A DNA stretch of 64,000 bases from UBA1450 sp964452355. Lineage in GTDB: Bacteria; Patescibacteriota; Microgenomatia; UBA1406; GWC2-37-13. The DNA lies in contig CAYVKV010000007.1 in the NCBI GenBank assembly GCA_964452355.1, positions 1 to 64,000 of the forward strand, in the 5' to 3' direction. The position numbers and the translations under genes were made by a program. Below the pieces are notes generated by a model. That model saw nothing but the letters and a program-made list of their open reading frames with translations. It ran no database searches and was not told where the DNA came from. Shown one piece after another: positions 34,478-42,255 of this stretch (its first letter is position 1; the number at the start of each line of letters is the position of its first letter).

Positions 34478-37400
34478 ATGGCTGGTATATTTGATTTTAT
34501 AAAGAAACAATCTTCAAATGCAAATCCTTCGAACGATACGGGGCAAAGCAATCCTTCAAATGGAGCAGGTGTTCCCTCAGTAAGTCCAACACAAAGCCCC
34601 ATCGAGAGTACAACAGTTACCACCACGAGCCCAGTTGTCATGAAAGAACAGCCAGTACAAATTGCGGGAACCACCAGTCAATCATACAATGGGATTGGCA
34701 ATCCACCCGGCGGACAGTCATACAATGGGATAGGTAACCCTCCGGTAAAGGTGGTTAATCAAGTGCCACAGAAATCTGGAGCTTCAAACAATTCAAATCC
34801 ACAAAATCAACAAAACATGAGTCGAGGATATCAACCTCAAAATAACCAAAATAGAACCAATCAGTATCCAAATAAACCTGCCGGTCCTCAGCAGCAGGGA
34901 GGAAATAATCAGAACACCAATAATCAGGGAAGTAATTTGTCTCAGTCACAAAAAAACAATCCATCGGGAGGCGTAGCGTTACAGTCAAATATGACTGATA
35001 GAAAACGAACTGAACTTGATGTGATGACGCATCTGACTCAACGATCAAACAAAGTTTTTGTCAAAGCAAATGATAAAGCAAAAGAAATGAAGAACGCTTT
35101 TGTTGATAGTGAACACTTGTTGTATGGTCTTCTCTCAGATAGTCAAGCGTATAAATTGCTGACTGAACTTAAGGTACAGCCACAAATTGTCGAGCAGGAA
35201 CTTGCAAAAGTATACAAAAAGGAAAATAGTCCGAAGCCTCCTCAGATTGCCCCTCGCATAAAACAAATTATTGAAAAATCACTTGCGGTTGCAAGAAAAC
35301 TCGGATATGAGTTTATTTCACCGGAACACATACTTCTTGCACTTTACGAAGAAGGGGAGGGAGTAGGAGCGCGCATATTAGTCAAACTTGGATTGACCAA
35401 AGAAGACATAAATCAAAAAATTACCGGTAAAAAAGAAGGAGTTACTGATGATAAAGGAAAAACAGAAAAGCCAAAACAGAGAAGTGCTCTTGACCAATAC
35501 ACCATTGATCTGACCGCAAAAGCATCGCGCGGAGAACTTGATCCTGTTGTTGAGCGGTCTGACGTGATTGAGCGTTTGGTACATATTCTTTCACGAAGAA
35601 TCAAAAATAATCCAGCACTCATTGGTGAACCGGGAGTCGGGAAAACGGCGGTTGTTGAGGGATTGGCGCAGCGAATAGTCGAACAACAAGTTCCGGAAAG
35701 TTTATTGAATAAAAAAATTGCACAACTGGACCTTTCTGCTGTTGTAGCTGGAGCATCACATAGAGGTGAGTTTGAGGAACGAATGAAATCCGTCATTGAC
35801 GAGCTCAAAAGCAGCAAAGGGCAGGTCATTATGTTTATTGATGAGATGCACACCATGATGGGCGCAGGAAGTGGAGAAGGAGCGCTTGACGCCTCAAACT
35901 TCATAAAGCCAGCGCTTGCTCGCGGTGAAGTGCAGTTTATTGGTGCAACAACAATTACCGAGTACCGGAAATACATCGAAAAAGATGCCGCTCTTGAACG
36001 AAGATTTCAGACGGTGCTTGTACCAGAGCCAAATCAAGAAGCTACGATCAAAATGCTGAAAGCGGCTCGCGATAAATATGAATCATTTCATAAAGTTAAA
36101 ATTCCTGATGATGTGATCGATGCCGCCGTACACCTTTCAAAAAGATATATTGGTGATCGCTTTCTGCCAGACAAAGCATTTGACCTGATGGATGAAGCTG
36201 CAGCCGCGGTCCGACTGCCACTCATTTCACTCCCTGAAAAGATAAAATCTATTGAAGATCGCATTGCACAACTCAAGCAGGAACTTGCTGAAGATGAGCA
36301 ACATAATGAAAAAGTTAGAGCTCGTATTTTGCGATCAAAAATCGACGACGTGCAAGTAAAGCTTACTGAAATGAAGGATGAGTACAATATGAAGAAAGCA
36401 CAGACGACGACTCAAGTGACGGTAAATATTGTTAAAGACATAGTCGCTACGCGGACCGGAATTCCCATGTCAAAGATCGGAACATCAGAAGGTGACAAAC
36501 TTACCAAACTTGAAGATATTATTCACGAGAGAATGATCGGCCAAGAGCGCGCAGTCAAGTCAGTATCTCAGGCAGTTCGACGCGGACGCGCGGGACTCAA
36601 AAATGCAAAGCGACCGATAGGAAGTTTTGTGTTCCTCGGTCCGACCGGTGTTGGAAAAACCGAACTTGCAAAATCGCTTGCTGAAGTATTATTTGATGAT
36701 GAAGAAGCGGTCATTCGATTTGATATGACAGAATTTATGGAGCGTCATGAAGTTGCAAAACTTCTGGGGCCTCCTCCAGGGTATGTTGGTTTTGAAGAAG
36801 GGGGCAAGTTGACGGAAGCAGTCAGAAGAAAGCCGTATTCGCTCGTCTTGTTTGATGAAATCGAAAAAGCACATCCTGATATTTTCAATGTTCTTCTTCA
36901 AGTTCTCGATGATGGAAGACTCACCGATAACAAAGGACGAACTATTTCATTTAAAAACACGGTTGTTATATGTACCTCAAATATTGGAACCGGACTTATC
37001 CAAAAAGATCTGCTTGAAACGGGGAAGTCAGAAGTAGCAGAGCCAAAAGTCATTTCAACCTATGCCTTTTCTCCCCGAGGTCGTGAACTAATGACAATTG
37101 GAAACAAATATTTTGAACGCGGTGGAACACCGGGAGCGAAGCTTGAAGAAGCAACGACTGATGTTTCAGCTGGTGCTTCGATTAAGCCTGCAACGCCAAC
37201 TTCCAACTGGGTTGACAAGAATCTAACCGAATACTTTGCGGGACAAAAAGTTGAAGGAAAACCAATGCAATCGCCGGTTGAAGAAGTGAATGTCGATGAG
37301 AAAACGAAAGAGCCGCAGGAGGAAAAAGAACTTACCGATCAAGATATTGAAGAGAAAAAAGCAAGAGACGAAAAAGCTCAATCTGAAAAGCCACAGAATG

Positions 37401-38746
37401 TTGGATTCCCCACATTTGGATATGACACACATGCAATTTCACAAAAAGGGACGGAAGTTATTACCAAAGGTGCAGGTATGTATGTGCGCAGTGCAACAAC
37501 CGCAAAAGAATGGAAGTTGACCAATCTCATCGACTACTTTAAAGAAAATGTTGTTGTTAATGCTATTCCCGACGCGCCAGATGAACAACTCCCTACTATC
37601 AGACTAAAAACTCATGCATATAGTCCGGAAGAAATGGAGATTTTGACATTCAAAGATCGATTTTGGAGAAGAAAAGAAGGAACAACTGACTGGCAAACTG
37701 GAATGCTCAAGGATTACTTTACTGATTTTACGGTAAAGCAATCCGGTGAAAAAGAAATTTCGTTTCCTGTTACCCACTGGGATGTGCATACCTTTAGTCC
37801 GTCAGGGAAAGAAATTATTCTTGTTGGTGATTCGGTGTGGTCTTGCGAGAAAGGTTCGACCGAATGGGTAAAACAACAGCTGAAAGTATACTTTGGTGAA
37901 AATTTCCCACTTGACAAGGAGACCGTCGAAAAAGAAAAAGTCGAAAGCCAAGCAGATAAAAAACAGTACGACGTAATCAAAGAAAAGGTAATGAATGAGC
38001 TTTTGAAGTTCTTTAGACCTGAGCTTGTAAACCGTTTTGACGAAGTAATCGTCTTTGAACCGTTGCGATATCAGCATATGACCGCTATTGCGAAACTTCA
38101 ATTGAAGTCTTTGAGCAAACTTCTTGAAGAGCAAGAAATGGGATTTAGCATTACTGATGAAGCAATCAAAGAAATTGTTCGATCCGGATTTGATCCTGTG
38201 TATGGAGCACGGCCGCTCAGGCGAGCTATTCAAAAATTGGTCGAGAATCCCATTTCAGAAATGATCATAGCACAAGAGGTGAAAGCGGGGGATACCATAA
38301 TAGTCGATTATGATGGACTTGAGTTTATATTCAACGTTGAGCAAATTGAAAGAAAAGATTCTGATAGTGCAAAAAAGAAAGCAGAAAAACATTCGTTTTC
38401 ATGCAATACGTGCAAAGCAATTTTTGAATCAGAAGTGATACCCAATTCCACTCAAGTGTGTGCAAAATGCGCTTCGCATGATGTTATTGAAAAACCAAAA
38501 ACATCGATCGATCCTGAAAAAAATAGAGAATCAATGGTTAAGAAAGAAAACCCCCAAGCTCAACAATCAGATAAAAAGAACGCATTGGAAACTCCGATGA
38601 AAGATACTTTTCAGGCAAATGGGGCGAGTAATTCAAAACCCAATGGTGTTCAAATGAATATGCAAAATGGTATGGCGCAACCATCAATAATTCCAAGTAA
38701 TCCTGTCGAACAAATGGCTTCTTCTTCCCCGCAAGCTGCAGCTTAA
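34478..38746 (+). CDS. clpC: ClpC-like AAA+ unfoldase with repeat insertion in the second ATPase domain
   Basis: 1422 residues against about 810-850 for usual ClpC. Residues 1-170 are N/Q/S/P-rich and include two copies of QSYNGIGNPP. The Clp N-domain follows (about 175-320), then AAA-1 with GEPGVGKT (about 382) and FIDEMHTMMG, a middle domain, and AAA-2 with GPTGVGKT (about 721). After TSNIGTGL, ~320 extra residues (about 843-1165) hold four copies of a ~40-60-residue repeat (starts at residues 861, 984, 1045 and 1103). AAA-2 then resumes with FRPELVNRFDEVIVF. A zinc-ribbon-like CxxC...CxxC (about 1308-1331) and a Q/N/P-rich tail end the protein. The start ATG 34478 is fixed by the promoter. 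The usual role is ATP-driven unfolding of proteins for ClpP. The insertion replaces the place of the ClpP-binding loop. Confidence 0.9.
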   Translation: MAGIFDFIKKQSSNANPSNDTGQSNPSNGAGVPSVSPTQSPIESTTVTTTSPVVMKEQPVQIAGTTSQSYNGIGNPPGGQSYNGIGNPPVKVVNQVPQKSGASNNSNPQNQQNMSRGYQPQNNQNRTNQYPNKPAGPQQQGGNNQNTNNQGSNLSQSQKNNPSGGVALQSNMTDRKRTELDVMTHLTQRSNKVFVKANDKAKEMKNAFVDSEHLLYGLLSDSQAYKLLTELKVQPQIVEQELAKVYKKENSPKPPQIAPRIKQIIEKSLAVARKLGYEFISPEHILLALYEEGEGVGARILVKLGLTKEDINQKITGKKEGVTDDKGKTEKPKQRSALDQYTIDLTAKASRGELDPVVERSDVIERLVHILSRRIKNNPALIGEPGVGKTAVVEGLAQRIVEQQVPESLLNKKIAQLDLSAVVAGASHRGEFEERMKSVIDELKSSKGQVIMFIDEMHTMMGAGSGEGALDASNFIKPALARGEVQFIGATTITEYRKYIEKDAALERRFQTVLVPEPNQEATIKMLKAARDKYESFHKVKIPDDVIDAAVHLSKRYIGDRFLPDKAFDLMDEAAAAVRLPLISLPEKIKSIEDRIAQLKQELAEDEQHNEKVRARILRSKIDDVQVKLTEMKDEYNMKKAQTTTQVTVNIVKDIVATRTGIPMSKIGTSEGDKLTKLEDIIHERMIGQERAVKSVSQAVRRGRAGLKNAKRPIGSFVFLGPTGVGKTELAKSLAEVLFDDEEAVIRFDMTEFMERHEVAKLLGPPPGYVGFEEGGKLTEAVRRKPYSLVLFDEIEKAHPDIFNVLLQVLDDGRLTDNKGRTISFKNTVVICTSNIGTGLIQKDLLETGKSEVAEPKVISTYAFSPRGRELMTIGNKYFERGGTPGAKLEEATTDVSAGASIKPATPTSNWVDKNLTEYFAGQKVEGKPMQSPVEEVNVDEKTKEPQEEKELTDQDIEEKKARDEKAQSEKPQNVGFPTFGYDTHAISQKGTEVITKGAGMYVRSATTAKEWKLTNLIDYFKENVVVNAIPDAPDEQLPTIRLKTHAYSPEEMEILTFKDRFWRRKEGTTDWQTGMLKDYFTDFTVKQSGEKEISFPVTHWDVHTFSPSGKEIILVGDSVWSCEKGSTEWVKQQLKVYFGENFPLDKETVEKEKVESQADKKQYDVIKEKVMNELLKFFRPELVNRFDEVIVFEPLRYQHMTAIAKLQLKSLSKLLEEQEMGFSITDEAIKEIVRSGFDPVYGARPLRRAIQKLVENPISEMIIAQEVKAGDTIIVDYDGLEFIFNVEQIERKDSDSAKKKAEKHSFSCNTCKAIFESEVIPNSTQVCAKCASHDVIEKPKTSIDPEKNRESMVKKENPQAQQSDKKNALETPMKDTFQANGASNSKPNGVQMNMQNGMAQPSIIPSNPVEQMASSSPQAAA
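37058..37894 (+). repeat. Four degenerate repeats encoded within the clpC-like insertion
   Basis: Units at 37058-37237, 37427-37540, 37610-37720 and 37784-37894. Each follows the scheme T/V-(H/Y)-(A/T)-x-S-P-x-G-x-E-hydrophobic pair, then G-D/N-x-x-(W/F)-x-R, then (G)-T/S-x-x-W, then L-x-x-Y-F at the end. The first unit has ~20 extra residues inside. Spacers between units are acidic/lysine-rich. A VGF tripeptide is encoded at 37400-37408 just before unit 2. Confidence 0.8.
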
Positions 38747-38753
38747 TTTCAGT

Positions 38754-38759
38754 TATACT
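38754..38759 (+). promoter_or_regulatory. -10 box (TATACT) before a 52-residue membrane protein
   Basis: The predicted transcription start is 38766, two bases before ATG 38768. Confidence 0.5.
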
Positions 38760-38767
38760 ATGAATGT

Positions 38768-38926
38768 ATGGATTTAGACTACACACCACTTGATGTTGAA
38801 GGATTTAGAAAAACTATTACCAATCATTCAAAAGGAAATATTTTTTTTATCATCATTGCAGTGCTTACCATAGTTGTATTAGGACTTCTCGTTGTAATTC
38901 TCATGAAACGTTCAGGAGTGGTATGA
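38768..38926 (+). CDS. 52-residue single-TM protein
   Basis: Begins MDLDYTPLDVEGFRKTITNH, then one strong transmembrane helix (FFIIIAVLTIVVLGLLVVIL) and a short basic end. No family recognised. Its stop overlaps the start of the next gene as ATGA, and a TATACT box lies 8 bases upstream. Both support a real small gene, first of a three-gene operon with the metallopeptidase-like and pilin-like genes. Confidence 0.65.
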   Translation: MDLDYTPLDVEGFRKTITNHSKGNIFFIIIAVLTIVVLGLLVVILMKRSGVV

Positions 38927-39579
38927 ATAGTTTATTACTCCTCATTGTTCTCTTTCTCATCTCTCGTTATTCTATCCAAAAACTTTTCCAAGTATTCTTT
39001 ATATATCTCCAGAATAATAACATTACCCTCATTCTAATATCTGCACTTCTTCTTCCCGGAACTATCATTCATGAGTTGAGCCATGCATTTATGGCAATGG
39101 CGTTACATCTCAAAGTTTGTGATATTCAAATATTTCCTGAATGGAAACATGATTCGATTAAACTCGGCTCAGTAGTCTATGAAAAAAAAGATGTATTCCG
39201 GAGTATTCTTGTCGGCGTTGCTCCTTTTTTTATGGGACTTATTGCACTTTGGTGGCTCTATGGTCTTGGCTTATATCAAACCAGTTCGGCAATTCAGTTT
39301 ATCGGGGTAAGCTATCTGGTGTTTGTCATATCAACAACGATGTTTTCTTCAAAACAAGATATGGTTGATATTTTATATATAATTCCAATTATTGTGCTCA
39401 TTATTGGCATAATATATGTATTTCAAATTGATTTTTCTTTTTTGATGAAACTGTTTGAAGTTGAAGCGGTAGTTCAGTTCCTGTATGCTATACGTAAATA
39501 CATTACAGTAGCAATAGGTATTCATACCATTATTATTATGTTTGCCATAATTGTATTAGCTTTGCATAAAAAATCATGA
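38923..39579 (+). CDS. Membrane metallopeptidase-like protein (HELSH motif)
   Basis: 218 residues with five or six hydrophobic helices. Residues of about 44-56 read PGTIIHELSHAFM, an HExxH zinc motif inside a membrane segment, as in M50/site-2-type proteases. The next part (LGSVVYEKKDVFRSILVGVAPFFMGL) matches the same family, although I do not see a clear LDG motif, so the third zinc ligand is uncertain. It is coupled by ATGA overlaps to both neighbours and might process the pilin-like proteins. Confidence 0.7.
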   Translation: MNSLLLLIVLFLISRYSIQKLFQVFFIYLQNNNITLILISALLLPGTIIHELSHAFMAMALHLKVCDIQIFPEWKHDSIKLGSVVYEKKDVFRSILVGVAPFFMGLIALWWLYGLGLYQTSSAIQFIGVSYLVFVISTTMFSSKQDMVDILYIIPIIVLIIGIIYVFQIDFSFLMKLFEVEAVVQFLYAIRKYITVAIGIHTIIIMFAIIVLALHKKS

Positions 39580-39914
39580 ACAACCTCATTGCACAAAATT
39601 TAAATTTTCAGGTAGGCCCGAGTGGTGCACCAAAAACGGTATCGATTCAAGGACCATTGGTTGGCATTAATAGTCTCGCAGACATTGTTACGGTGATTAT
39701 GTCTTTTTTGTATCCGTTTGCAGGAGTAATACTACTTGGCGTTGTACTTTGGGGAGGAATTGATTTACTGACATCTCATGGCGAAGCTGAAAAACTCAAT
39801 AGTGGCAGATCAAAGATCACCTCAGGAATCATTGGCTTTATTTTACTTGCGGTATCTTATATTCTTGCAAAACTATTGGGTTTTATTTTTGGAGTAGGAG
39901 AGGGAATTCTTTAA
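39576..39914 (+). CDS. TrbC/VirB2-like pilin-domain protein
   Basis: 112 residues. Two transmembrane helices (FLYPFAGVILLGVVLWGGIDLL and IIGFILLAVSYILAKLLGFIF) flank the turn SHGEAEKLNSGRSKI, a variant of the GDPEKV turn of the other family members. It overlaps the preceding stop by ATGA and its last 32 bases overlap the end of the converging nucleotidyltransferase gene. Confidence 0.7.
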   Translation: MNNLIAQNLNFQVGPSGAPKTVSIQGPLVGINSLADIVTVIMSFLYPFAGVILLGVVLWGGIDLLTSHGEAEKLNSGRSKITSGIIGFILLAVSYILAKLLGFIFGVGEGIL

Positions 39915-40731
39915 TTGCTCTTTCGTAGTTTTTCGGATCACCTACATCAAACCATCGTCCTTCAAAAACAAATCCATTTACATTTTGTTCATCAATGAGT
40001 TTTCTGATGACATCTTCTAAGGCAAAACGTTTCTTATCCTTCGGAAAATACTTAAAAATTGATGGCTCAAATGCATAAATGCCGGAATGTACCAAATGAC
40101 TTTTCATTCCCGCATTTTCAGTATTTGGATAAAGCTTTTTAAGTCGGGCTCCTTGAAGTTTGATCTGTCCAAAGTCAGTTGGTTTATCTGATGTGGATAA
40201 AGCAACAGTTGCTACGGCACCTTGATTGATATGAAATTGAACAAATTCCGTAAAAGACATATTGGTCAAGATATCTCCATGAATGACAAGAAATGTGTCA
40301 GTTTGAAGTTTTGATTTCAGTTTTGCTATTGCACCCCCCGTGAGTAAATTGTCTTTTTCTTCAGAATATTGGATAGTTACTCCAAATTTTTCACCATTTC
40401 CGAAATATTCTTTGATTTTATTTCCTAGATATGAAATGGCGATAATAATGTCAGTAATACCGTTTTTTTTCAATTCATTAATAAGATGTTCGAGAATTGG
40501 TGTCCCTTTGACCGGAAGCATCGGTTTTGGAATTTCATAGGTATAGGGTCGAAGATTGGTCCCGCGACCACCGGCAAGAATAACTGCTTTTTTGACACTT
40601 GTTTGAGTATATTGAGCAAGAATGTACTCAATTGCGTGCGATCGATTGCGAATTTTTTTCTTGTCAACAATACGATCTACTTGTTTGAGAAGATTTGTAT
40701 CGAGAGTGATTGTGATCCGAGAACGTCGCAT
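39883..40731 (-). CDS. Ribbon-helix-helix domain fused to a sugar-phosphate nucleotidyltransferase
   Basis: 282 residues from the ATG at 40731. Residues 1-45 (RRSRITITLDTNLLKQVDRIVDKK with SHAIEYILAQY) are a ribbon-helix-helix DNA-binding domain of the CopG/Arc type. From about residue 50 a nucleotidyltransferase follows: AVILAGGRGTNLRPYT (nucleotide-binding G-x-G-T-R-L variant, here T-N-L-R), PKPMLPVKGTPILEH, HGDILTN (metal Asp) and WFDVGDPKNYERA. It should make an NDP-sugar, while the added domain may let it control transcription, perhaps of its own gene. The start is set by a consensus promoter placing transcription four bases upstream. Confidence 0.88.
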   Translation of the reverse strand: MRRSRITITLDTNLLKQVDRIVDKKKIRNRSHAIEYILAQYTQTSVKKAVILAGGRGTNLRPYTYEIPKPMLPVKGTPILEHLINELKKNGITDIIIAISYLGNKIKEYFGNGEKFGVTIQYSEEKDNLLTGGAIAKLKSKLQTDTFLVIHGDILTNMSFTEFVQFHINQGAVATVALSTSDKPTDFGQIKLQGARLKKLYPNTENAGMKSHLVHSGIYAFEPSIFKYFPKDKKRFALEDVIRKLIDEQNVNGFVFEGRWFDVGDPKNYERAIKEFPLLLQK

Positions 40732-40741
40732 ATATGCCTTC

Positions 40742-40770
40742 ATTCTAGTTAACATGTTGCTTTTTGTCAA
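40742..40770 (-). promoter_or_regulatory. Consensus promoter of the RHH-nucleotidyltransferase gene
   Basis: Minus strand: TTGACA (40765-40770), 17 bases, TAGAAT (40742-40747). The predicted start is 40735, four bases before ATG 40731, which excludes the longer frame starting at 40803. Confidence 0.75.
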
Positions 40771-40785
40771 AGCAAAATCTATAAT
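40757..40785 (+). promoter_or_regulatory. Candidate plus-strand promoter overlapping the divergent one
   Basis: TTGCTT (40757-40762), 17 bases, TATAAT (40780-40785), predicted start at 40792. It would transcribe an ~84-base leader ending at the hairpin 40853-40875. Confidence 0.4.
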
Positions 40786-40801
40786 ATGTTTTACACATCC
40801 C

Positions 40802-40816
40802 ATGAATACTATTCAT
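40802..40816. promoter_or_regulatory. Perfect 15-base palindrome, candidate operator
   Basis: ATGAATACTATTCAT has 7-base arms around a central C. It lies 31 bases upstream of the -35 of the RHH-nucleotidyltransferase gene. Such a site suits a dimeric ribbon-helix-helix protein. The same bases could be a hairpin in a plus-strand leader RNA. Confidence 0.4.
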
Positions 40817-40852
40817 TTGATCAATAAACCATAGGTTAATAGGTAAAATACT

Positions 40853-40875
40853 CCGCGTATTCGCGGATTTTTTTT
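40853..40875 (+). terminator. Intrinsic terminator-like hairpin just before the kinase/methyltransferase gene
   Basis: CCGCG, TATT loop, CGCGG, then A and eight T. It is a compact GC stem with a T run on the plus strand, but no gene ends upstream on this strand. It lies eight bases before ATG 40884, which suggests an attenuator or the end of a small RNA. Confidence 0.65.
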
Positions 40876-40883
40876 AGCAAAAA

Positions 40884-42212
40884 ATGATATTTGATAACCA
40901 AGAACCACCCATCATACTTTCAATCGGAGGATCTCTCCTTGCTACAAAAGAAGGGATTAATACGAAATTTTTACGACGACTTAATACCTTTGTGCGGAAA
41001 TATATCAAACGCGGTAAGCGTTTTTTTTTGGTCGCGGGTGGTGGCGTTACTGCGCGTGCATACCGCGACGCAGGGAAAGATGTTGTTGGCGGAATGACAA
41101 CTGACGATCTTGACTGGATTGGAATACATGCTACTCGGCTGAATGCACACTTACTCCGAACCATTTTTGAAGATATTGCTCATCCTCGTATTATAGAAAA
41201 CTACGACAAAAAACTTCGTGACTGGAAAGAGCCATTGGTAATTGGCGCAGGTTGGAAACCCGGTTGGTCAACTGATTATGATGCGGTGATTCTTGCTCGA
41301 GATTATGGCGCCAATCTCATCATCAATATGTCAAATATCGATTGGGTATATGACAAAGATCCACGAATACACAAAGATGCTCAGGCAATTGAGAAACTGA
41401 CGTGGGGAGAACTCGAAAAAATCGTTGGAACCGAATGGTCTCCCGGCATCAATGCGCCTTTTGATCCAATCGCGGCACAACTTGCAAGAAAGCTTCGATT
41501 AACTGTTATAGTTGCAAATGGTGAAAATCTTGAAAACATTGAGAAGATCATCGAAGGTGATGCATTTAACGGGACTGTTGTGCAGCCGTATCGTATTGAT
41601 GCAAGTTTTTATGACCGCGAATATTATGTAGGTGATAAAGGAAGATATCGATTCGGGAGAAGAACATCTCCATTGGGGAGGTTGTTTTCTAGAATTGCCA
41701 ACTATTATCGTGCATTTTTTATCAATCTTTTTCTCAAACCTAAAAACTGTCTTGATATTGGATGTGGCACAGGAGATCTCGTTGCCATGCTTCGAAAATT
41801 TGGCATCGACGCCTATGGTGTCGAAATTTCAGACCACGCTCTTGAACTTGCGGACAAACATGTCCGCCCTTTTTTAAAGAAAGGCGATGTGATCAAGCTG
41901 CCTTACAAAGCAGGTGAGTTTGATTTGGTCCTCACATTTGACGTTCTCGAACACCTTGATCGGGGGAAAATCAAAAATGCGATAAATGAATCGATTAGAG
42001 TATCACGGAAATTCATTATGCATAAAATTTATACGAAAGAGAATTTTTGGATACGATGGTTTCATAGTAAGGATTTTTCACATCTTTCCATTTTTAGAAG
42101 AGGATTTTGGCGACGAAAATTTTTAGAACATCCCGATGCTGCGCTTCAACGAAACTCAATTTTTCACCTACCATCATTTATGGAGTCGACCTTTCTTCTG
42201 AAAAAGAAATAG
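40884..42212 (+). CDS. UMP-kinase-like amino-acid-kinase domain fused to a SAM methyltransferase
   Basis: 442 residues. The N-terminal part, residues 1-230, is an amino-acid-kinase fold close to archaeal-type UMP kinase (PyrH): IILSIGGSLL, VAGGGVTARAYRDA, TTDDLDWIGIHATRLNAHLLR, GWKPGWSTDYDAVILARDYGAN, NMSNIDWVYDKDPR. Residues of about 255-442 are a class I methyltransferase: CLDIGCGTGDLVAMLRK (SAM-binding loop), GVEISDHALELA, LPYKAGEFDLVLTFDVLEHL. The kinase part should phosphorylate UMP or a similar small phosphate. The substrate of the methyltransferase is unknown. I see no frameshift at the junction and the linker region is continuous. Confidence 0.85.
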   Translation: MIFDNQEPPIILSIGGSLLATKEGINTKFLRRLNTFVRKYIKRGKRFFLVAGGGVTARAYRDAGKDVVGGMTTDDLDWIGIHATRLNAHLLRTIFEDIAHPRIIENYDKKLRDWKEPLVIGAGWKPGWSTDYDAVILARDYGANLIINMSNIDWVYDKDPRIHKDAQAIEKLTWGELEKIVGTEWSPGINAPFDPIAAQLARKLRLTVIVANGENLENIEKIIEGDAFNGTVVQPYRIDASFYDREYYVGDKGRYRFGRRTSPLGRLFSRIANYYRAFFINLFLKPKNCLDIGCGTGDLVAMLRKFGIDAYGVEISDHALELADKHVRPFLKKGDVIKLPYKAGEFDLVLTFDVLEHLDRGKIKNAINESIRVSRKFIMHKIYTKENFWIRWFHSKDFSHLSIFRRGFWRRKFLEHPDAALQRNSIFHLPSFMESTFLLKKK

Positions 42213-42255
42213 TGCTCGCCTAATCAGTTATGTGATTGCCGATAGATATACTCGT

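Noticed and set aside
40732..40803. A longer N-terminus for the RHH-nucleotidyltransferase
   Set aside because: It would begin upstream of the promoter for this gene, and the RHH domain is complete from ATG 40731.
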